From Planctomycetota bacterium (GTDB lineage Bacteria > Planctomycetota > UBA1135), in the NCBI GenBank assembly GCA_021776925.1, contig JAJFFB010000009.1, forward strand, positions 1-64,000: a stretch of DNA of 64,000 bases, in the 5' to 3' direction. Positions within the stretch are counted from its first letter, which is position 1. Every line of letters begins with the position of its first letter. Positions 59,532 through 64,000 of this stretch are shown piece after piece. The translations under genes were made by a program, and so were the position numbers. The notes beneath the pieces were generated by a model. That model saw nothing but the letters and a program-made list of their open reading frames with translations. It made no database searches and was not told the origin of the DNA.

Positions 59532-59963
59532 ATGGAACAGATCTCCCACCTTGAACGCATGGAGCGCGCCTACCTTTCCGAAGGCCTGCCAATGACCACA
59601 CAGCGGCGTGCGTTGATTGAGGTTTTGGCTAGCCGCAAGGACCACCCGACTGTCGACGAGATTTTTTCGAAACTGTCGCGGCGGATCCCGGAAGTCTCGA
59701 GGACCACGGTCTACCGCTCGCTTGAGATGTTCACCGAGCTTGGGCTTATCAAGCGCGTCGAGCATCCAGATGCGGCCGCCCGCTTCGACCCAAACGTCTC
59801 GGAGCACCACCACTTCCTATGCACGAACTGCGGCGGATTGTCTGACTTGCCGGCCGGTGCGCTGCGCGGTGTCCGCCGCCTCGCGTACGTGGGTAAGGGC
59901 AAGCACACCGCCGAGGAGATCTCGGTGCTGGTTCGCGGCAGCTGCGACGACTGCTCGGCGTAG
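59532..59963 (+). CDS. Fur-family transcriptional regulator, PerR-like
   Basis: 143 residues from the ATG at 59532 (a TTG at 59517 is also in frame). N-terminal winged helix (MTTQRRALIEVLASRKDHPT, VSRTTVYRSLEMFTELGLIK) and C-terminal metal domain with the regulatory ligands ARFDPN and EHHHF, and structural zinc cysteines CTNC and CDDC. Divergence from katG strongly suggests peroxide-dependent control of katG, as PerR does in other bacteria. The peroxide-sensing His/Asp assignment is from the family and not proven here. Confidence 0.9.
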   Translation: MEQISHLERMERAYLSEGLPMTTQRRALIEVLASRKDHPTVDEIFSKLSRRIPEVSRTTVYRSLEMFTELGLIKRVEHPDAAARFDPNVSEHHHFLCTNCGGLSDLPAGALRGVRRLAYVGKGKHTAEEISVLVRGSCDDCSA

Positions 59964-60130
59964 GCGCATCCCTTAAGGCATGCCCGGATTCCCATGATAG
60001 AGGGGCTTGGCCTATTCGCGGTCATGATGTGATTCGCTCCTGCCCGACGAGTACACGATGATCTTCGGGCGCAGGGGCTCGTACTTCCGTCCGCTCACGC
60101 CAGCGTGGCGGCCGTACACTTCGGGACGCC

Positions 60131-60730
60131 CTAGATTCCGGTTTGCACGAAGGCGGCGAGCAGGGCGCCGAGGCGGTCGTACAGCGGGTGGCGGTTGGCC
60201 TTGATCATGGCCTGGGCCAGGTCGGGCAGCCATTGGGAGGCGTGTTGCTGCCAGAAATCACGATGGCGCTGAAGCCAGACCTCTTCGCCGGACTCTACCG
60301 CCTCGAAGGCCAGGAAGTAGAGGAACTCGAGTTCGTGGCAGACGTGGTCCGGGGCATCGCGCGGGCCGGGAGCGGGTTCCAGTCCGGCCTCGGCAAAGGC
60401 TTGGGCAACCTGTTGGCTGACCACGCCCATGATGCGTTTTTCAGGGTCGCGATAGTTCGACTCGTAGGGCGGCGCGTCGATCTCGAAAGGACCCAGGAAG
60501 AGCTTGGCGTAGGCGATTTCGACCGCTTCGCGCTCGCCTCCAACGGCATCCATGGCGTCGGCCAGAGCCACGGCCAGGGCCTGCACTTCCCCGCCCAGGG
60601 GTTCGAAACCACCGCGCATCCCTGCTGCCAGTTCCTCGCTCCAGTCTCGCGGCAGGGCGAAGCACTGGGCCAGGAGCTGGCAGGCGTTGGCGTGGGCGAC
60701 GAGCCCGGGCGGGACGAGGTCAGTAGTCAC
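60131..60730 (-). CDS. TorD/DmsD-family molybdoenzyme chaperone
   Basis: 199 residues, all helical. Motifs of the TorD/NarJ-like family: YAKLFLGPFEIDAPPYESNY and the PDHVCHELEFLYFLAFEA segment. Such chaperones bind the Tat signal of the catalytic subunit and help insert the molybdenum cofactor before export. Start is a GTG at 60730 that lies within the end of the ferredoxin gene (11-base overlap). Last gene of the operon; the 167 bases downstream to the perR-like gene hold no supported gene. Confidence 0.88.
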   Translation of the reverse strand: MTTDLVPPGLVAHANACQLLAQCFALPRDWSEELAAGMRGGFEPLGGEVQALAVALADAMDAVGGEREAVEIAYAKLFLGPFEIDAPPYESNYRDPEKRIMGVVSQQVAQAFAEAGLEPAPGPRDAPDHVCHELEFLYFLAFEAVESGEEVWLQRHRDFWQQHASQWLPDLAQAMIKANRHPLYDRLGALLAAFVQTGI

Positions 60731-61412
60731 GGATGTAGAAGACGTGAGGGTCGGTGCCCTTCTCTTTCTGCAGCACCCGTGGCGGGTGCTTGGCCAGTGC
60801 CTTGCGCGGTGCGCTCGCGGGGTCGTTCAGGTCACCAAAGATGCGGGCACCCGATGGGCAGCTTTCCACACACCAAGGGTCTTTGCCCTTGGCCACGCGG
60901 TGGTCGCACATGGTGCACTTCTCGATGATGCCCTTGGGCCGGATCCCCTTGTAGGTCTCCGCCCGCTCAGCATTGTAGTGCGGGATCTCTTCTCCGGATT
61001 TCTCCGCCACCTCTTTGCCGCTCGAAGTGCAGCCGGCGATGGCTACCTCTTCGTCGCGCCAGCGCGAGTGCGGCTTCTCGTCGTTGCGGTAGATCGCACC
61101 ATAAGGGCAGCTGACCATGCACGCGGCGCAGCCGATGCACAGGTCCGGATCGTGCAGCGTCAGGCCCTCATCCGACTTGTGCATCGCCGTGGTCGGGCAA
61201 TTGGCCACGCAAGGAGCGTCCTCGCAGTGGTTGCACAGAGTCGGGATGTAGCGGTAGTTGACGTCGGGAAACTTGCCCCTGGTCTCGATGATGTGATTCG
61301 ACCAGTGGAATCCCTCGGTGACGTTGTTCTCTGTCTTGCAGGAGATGTCACATCCGCCGCAGCCGACGCAGCGGTGCAGGTCGATTACCATTCCCCATCT
61401 TTCGTTGGTCAT
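60720..61412 (-). CDS. 4Fe-4S ferredoxin subunit (DmsB/PsrB/TtrB-like)
   Basis: 230 residues from the ATG at 61412, which has a strong GGAGGAAA ribosome site; an upstream in-frame start at 61445 is less likely. Four Cys groups for four 4Fe-4S clusters: CVGCGGCDISC, CNHCEDAPCVANCP, CIGCAACMVSCP and CTMCDHRVAKGKDPWCVESC. It passes electrons between the molybdopterin subunit and a quinone-side partner. No own signal peptide, so it probably rides out with the Tat-targeted catalytic subunit. No NrfD-type membrane anchor follows in the operon. Confidence 0.93.
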   Translation of the reverse strand: MTNERWGMVIDLHRCVGCGGCDISCKTENNVTEGFHWSNHIIETRGKFPDVNYRYIPTLCNHCEDAPCVANCPTTAMHKSDEGLTLHDPDLCIGCAACMVSCPYGAIYRNDEKPHSRWRDEEVAIAGCTSSGKEVAEKSGEEIPHYNAERAETYKGIRPKGIIEKCTMCDHRVAKGKDPWCVESCPSGARIFGDLNDPASAPRKALAKHPPRVLQKEKGTDPHVFYIRDY

Positions 61413-61431
61413 CGTATTTCCTCCGGTATGC

Positions 61432-64000
61432 TCACACAGAGACAACCTTCACGCGGGTGACGCCGCCGTGGCGCGCCGTGGATCCGCTGAGGCGATCGTA
61501 TTCAGGTGGCAGGATCTGATTGTTGTTTCCACCCAGCGGGATGCGCTTGTGGAAATCCTGGGTTGCGACGCGGCCGTAGGCCCAGTGGCCTTGGCCGTAG
61601 CACTTGGTCACCGTCCCCGGCCGTACGCCCTCCCACAGTTTGAGGCGGGCGGTGAGCTTGCCGGTGGGCGATTCCACGCTCACCATGTCGCGGTTGTTGA
61701 GGCCGAGCCGCTTGGCATCGACCGGATTCATCTTCAGTACGTCGTCCCAGTTCTCATCGCCCGGGTCGACGTTCTTGTGCTCCTGGTACCAGGTGCAGTT
61801 GGCCGAACGCCCTTCGCGGTTGAGGCGGCTGCGGTGCTCGAAGAAGACGAAGGGGAATTCCCCCTCGTCACCCCAGCGCAGCGCCGGTTCGAAGTGGGGG
61901 ACGAAGGCCTGTTCCCCGCGGGCGGTGTAGTTGGTGGCCTCGAGTACCGCGTCGACGGTGGAGCTGTGTTTCTCGGCGTGCGCGGTCAGCGACTTCTTCA
62001 GCGTTTCGCTGTAGAACTCGAACTTCTTGGTCACGGTGCCGAAGGCGCCCCACTTCTTGCCGCTCTCGTAGCGGCTGGAGTTCCATACACCCTTGTCGAC
62101 GAAGTCCTGCCAGCCGGCAAGGCGATCGCCGTATTTGCCGTAGTCCTGGTGCTCGGAATTCCAGCACGCCTGGGTGAAGAATTTGGTCGCGGAAAGAGCA
62201 AACTCCTCGGAGTTGGTCGGCTGCTGGCCGGTCTCTGGATCAGCGAACTGCTCCTTGAAGTAGGTCAGCATGTTGTCGAAACCGCGCTCGGCCAGCTTTT
62301 CGGCCAGCATCCACGGAATCTCGGTTTCGTCCTGGCGCACGTCCCACATCGGTTCGATGACCTTCTGGGTCAGGGTCGAGTAGCCGTGCAGGTTTTGCTT
62401 CGACTTGAGGAAGCTCCACTTCTCGAACATGTGGTGCGCTGCGGGGAGCACCAGGTCGGCGAAGTAGGAGGTCTCAGAAGCGTGAGTAGTGATGTGGGCA
62501 AAGAAGGGCAGCTTCGACAGCGCCTCTTCCCAACGACTGGTGCCGGAGCACGAGAAAGCGAAGTTGGCCCAATAGGCGATCACGACCTTGAGGTCGTAGG
62601 GATCTTGCGCCAGCATCGCGTCGGCAACGTTGTTGGTCACCACGCCGCCGCCGCTCTTGCCCTTGGCCAGCACCGGGAAGGCCAGGGTGCCGCGCTGGTC
62701 GATCTTGGCTTCCTTGGAGTGCTTCTTGGCGATTTCGTCCTGGTAGGGACCGACGTCGGGCACGGTTTCGGCCGGCACCTTGGTCTTCTGGGTGGTGCCG
62801 CCCTTGCTGTCGGCCGAACCGACCAGACCGTTCAGCGCGTGTTGGGCCATCGCCGCGTAACCGCCGCGAGCCTGCATGCAGGAGCCCGGAGATACCCAGG
62901 AGATCGAGGCCGGCGCCGCCTTGGCAAACCCGATCGCCACGCGGCGAATCTGATCCGCAGGAATGCCGCTGCGTTCCGCGGCCCATTCGGGAGTCCGATC
63001 TTTGAGTTCAATGTTCCACCACTTGACCACACCATTGGAATGGATTTCGGTGAAGGCGGCCTCGTCTACGGCTTCTCCGTTCTTGAACAGATTGACGCTG
63101 TCGTTGAATTCGCCGACAAACTCTCGGCTCCACAGACCCTCGGTGAGGATGACGTGTGCCATCGCCACCGCGAGCGCGCCGTCTTCGCCCGGCATCACCG
63201 GCAACCATTCGTCCGCCTTGGCCGCGGTCGCGGACAGGCGCGGATCGATCACCGCGATCTCGGCGCGGTCGCGGACCTCGCCCCAGATGCTGATCGCGTG
63301 CGGGACCTGGCGGTTCGAAGCCAGCGGGTCGGCACCCCAGCACAGCACGTAGCGGGTGTTCTCGAGGTCGTAGTCTCGATAGTCCCAGAAGCCCTCGGTG
63401 TAGTAGGCGCCGAACTTCTCGGCCTCGGCGCAGATCGCCGAGTGGCTGATGCCATTGGGCGAACCGAAGATCTTCGGCACCGAACCGTAAAGGATGTCGC
63501 GCAGGTAGCTGTAGCGCCCGCGGAACACCGAGAACTTGTGCGATTCTTCGCTGGCGCGCAGTTCCATCATCTTGTCGGCCAGGGTCGACATCGCTTCGTC
63601 CCAGGTGATCGGCACGAAACCAGGATCCTGGTCACGGCCCTTCAGTGGGTTGGTGCGCTTCATCGGCACCTTGATACGGTCGGGGTCATAGACCTGCTGC
63701 AGCGCAAGGTGCGGCCGCGGGCAGATCTGCCCGTGGTTGGCCGTGGAGTGGGGGTTGCCGCGCACCTTGATCGCGCGACCATCGACCACCTTGACCTGCA
63801 CCGGACACCAGGTGGTGCAGCCCTGGCAGGTCGTGGACATCCACTGGCCCTGCACTGCGGCGGCCTGGCTGCCGCTGGAGCGGGCGAAGTGGTTCAGAAA
63901 GGGGCCACCACTGGAGGCGACGAGCAGGCCGGCGCCGGTGCCGCCGAGGAAGCGGCGGCGCGAAACCCGTCCCGCGGATTGCGCACGCTGACCTTCGCTG
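61432..64000 (-). CDS. Molybdopterin oxidoreductase catalytic subunit, 5' end outside the window
   Basis: At least 855 codons are present; the frame stays open to the right edge. The Tat signal is visible near the edge (VSRRRFLGGTGAGLLVASSG), so the start lies beyond 64000; a GTG at 63855 is not the real start. After it comes the N-terminal 4Fe-4S motif CQGCTTWC with the fourth Cys in GQICPRP. The molybdenum ligand is probably the Cys in SHSAICAEAEKFG, i.e. a Cys-type enzyme such as thiosulfate, polysulfide, tetrathionate, arsenate or selenate reductases. The MPT-binding segments CWGADPLASNRQ and DPRLSATAAKADEW are clear, and the C-terminal dinucleotide-binding domain ends near 61432. Operon with the ferredoxin (19-base gap) and TorD. 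Confidence 0.92.
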   Translation of the reverse strand, partial: SEGQRAQSAGRVSRRRFLGGTGAGLLVASSGGPFLNHFARSSGSQAAAVQGQWMSTTCQGCTTWCPVQVKVVDGRAIKVRGNPHSTANHGQICPRPHLALQQVYDPDRIKVPMKRTNPLKGRDQDPGFVPITWDEAMSTLADKMMELRASEESHKFSVFRGRYSYLRDILYGSVPKIFGSPNGISHSAICAEAEKFGAYYTEGFWDYRDYDLENTRYVLCWGADPLASNRQVPHAISIWGEVRDRAEIAVIDPRLSATAAKADEWLPVMPGEDGALAVAMAHVILTEGLWSREFVGEFNDSVNLFKNGEAVDEAAFTEIHSNGVVKWWNIELKDRTPEWAAERSGIPADQIRRVAIGFAKAAPASISWVSPGSCMQARGGYAAMAQHALNGLVGSADSKGGTTQKTKVPAETVPDVGPYQDEIAKKHSKEAKIDQRGTLAFPVLAKGKSGGGVVTNNVADAMLAQDPYDLKVVIAYWANFAFSCSGTSRWEEALSKLPFFAHITTHASETSYFADLVLPAAHHMFEKWSFLKSKQNLHGYSTLTQKVIEPMWDVRQDETEIPWMLAEKLAERGFDNMLTYFKEQFADPETGQQPTNSEEFALSATKFFTQACWNSEHQDYGKYGDRLAGWQDFVDKGVWNSSRYESGKKWGAFGTVTKKFEFYSETLKKSLTAHAEKHSSTVDAVLEATNYTARGEQAFVPHFEPALRWGDEGEFPFVFFEHRSRLNREGRSANCTWYQEHKNVDPGDENWDDVLKMNPVDAKRLGLNNRDMVSVESPTGKLTARLKLWEGVRPGTVTKCYGQGHWAYGRVATQDFHKRIPLGGNNNQILPPEYDRLSGSTARHGGVTRVKVVSV

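Noticed and set aside
60012-60130. Minus-strand frame with a protein-like tail (RKYEPLRPKIIVYSSG)
   Set aside because: No start outside the TorD gene, no ribosome site and only ~35 codons beyond it; not enough to call a gene or a remnant.

Overview
The window looks like a chromosome piece from a GC-rich member of the Planctomycetota. The taxonomic call rests on a PSCyt1/DUF1549/DUF1553 gene coupled to a DUF1501 gene (52149-56635), the many secreted beta-propeller proteins, LpxA plus a porin-like barrel (an outer membrane), and several Tat or Sec exported redox proteins. It is an inference from gene content; no rRNA is present. Coding density is very high and most neighbours on the same strand overlap by ATGA or TGATG, so translation is widely coupled.

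Left part (1-13125): a HEAT-repeat protein cut by the window edge; two secreted beta-propeller proteins (YVTN type and FG-GAP type); a coupled three-gene sensory unit of porin-like barrel, small PstS-like binding protein and hybrid histidine kinase; then, convergent with the kinase, acetyl-CoA synthetase coupled to lpxA.

Centre-left (13225-26889): the most unusual block. Nine consecutive exported amidohydrolase-like genes (ten modules, one gene being a tandem fusion) form one apparent operon. Only the sixth and seventh genes keep the complete HxH metal motif; the other modules carry W-S-R, F-S-A, Y-S-L, H-T-S, D-A-P, R-S-T, Q-A-G or E-S-F in its place. Three genes also carry long charged insertions in the barrel. 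The array looks like two candidate enzymes surrounded by mostly metal-less paralogues. It is followed by a one-cysteine peroxiredoxin, a TrpD-like protein, and a lipoprotein that joins a cysteine phosphatase domain to a C-terminal cytochrome c'-like heme motif.

Centre-right (29666-50151): a pseudopilin-like protein, topoisomerase III overlapping cytidine deaminase, a four-gene operon of two ABC-2 ATPase/permease pairs, a type IV prepilin-like protein, three secreted propeller proteins (TolB-like, RCC1 plus calcium repeats, Asp-box), a 1144-residue esterase/toroid fusion, an exported TPR-CHAT protease-like protein and two small unknown genes.

Right part (50153-64000): a PAP2 lipoprotein, an ATP-grasp ligase, the PSCyt1/DUF1501 pair, a broken tRNA-Arg-like sequence directly before an intact tRNA-Arg(CCT), a divergent katG/perR-like oxidative stress pair with a perfect palindrome between them, and a Tat-exported molybdopterin oxidoreductase operon (catalytic subunit, four-cluster ferredoxin, TorD-type chaperone) that runs off the right edge.

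Taken together the window is devoted mainly to the cell envelope: exported hydrolase-like proteins, surface propellers with a recurring C-terminal tail, heme and Mo/Fe-S redox proteins, and envelope sensing.
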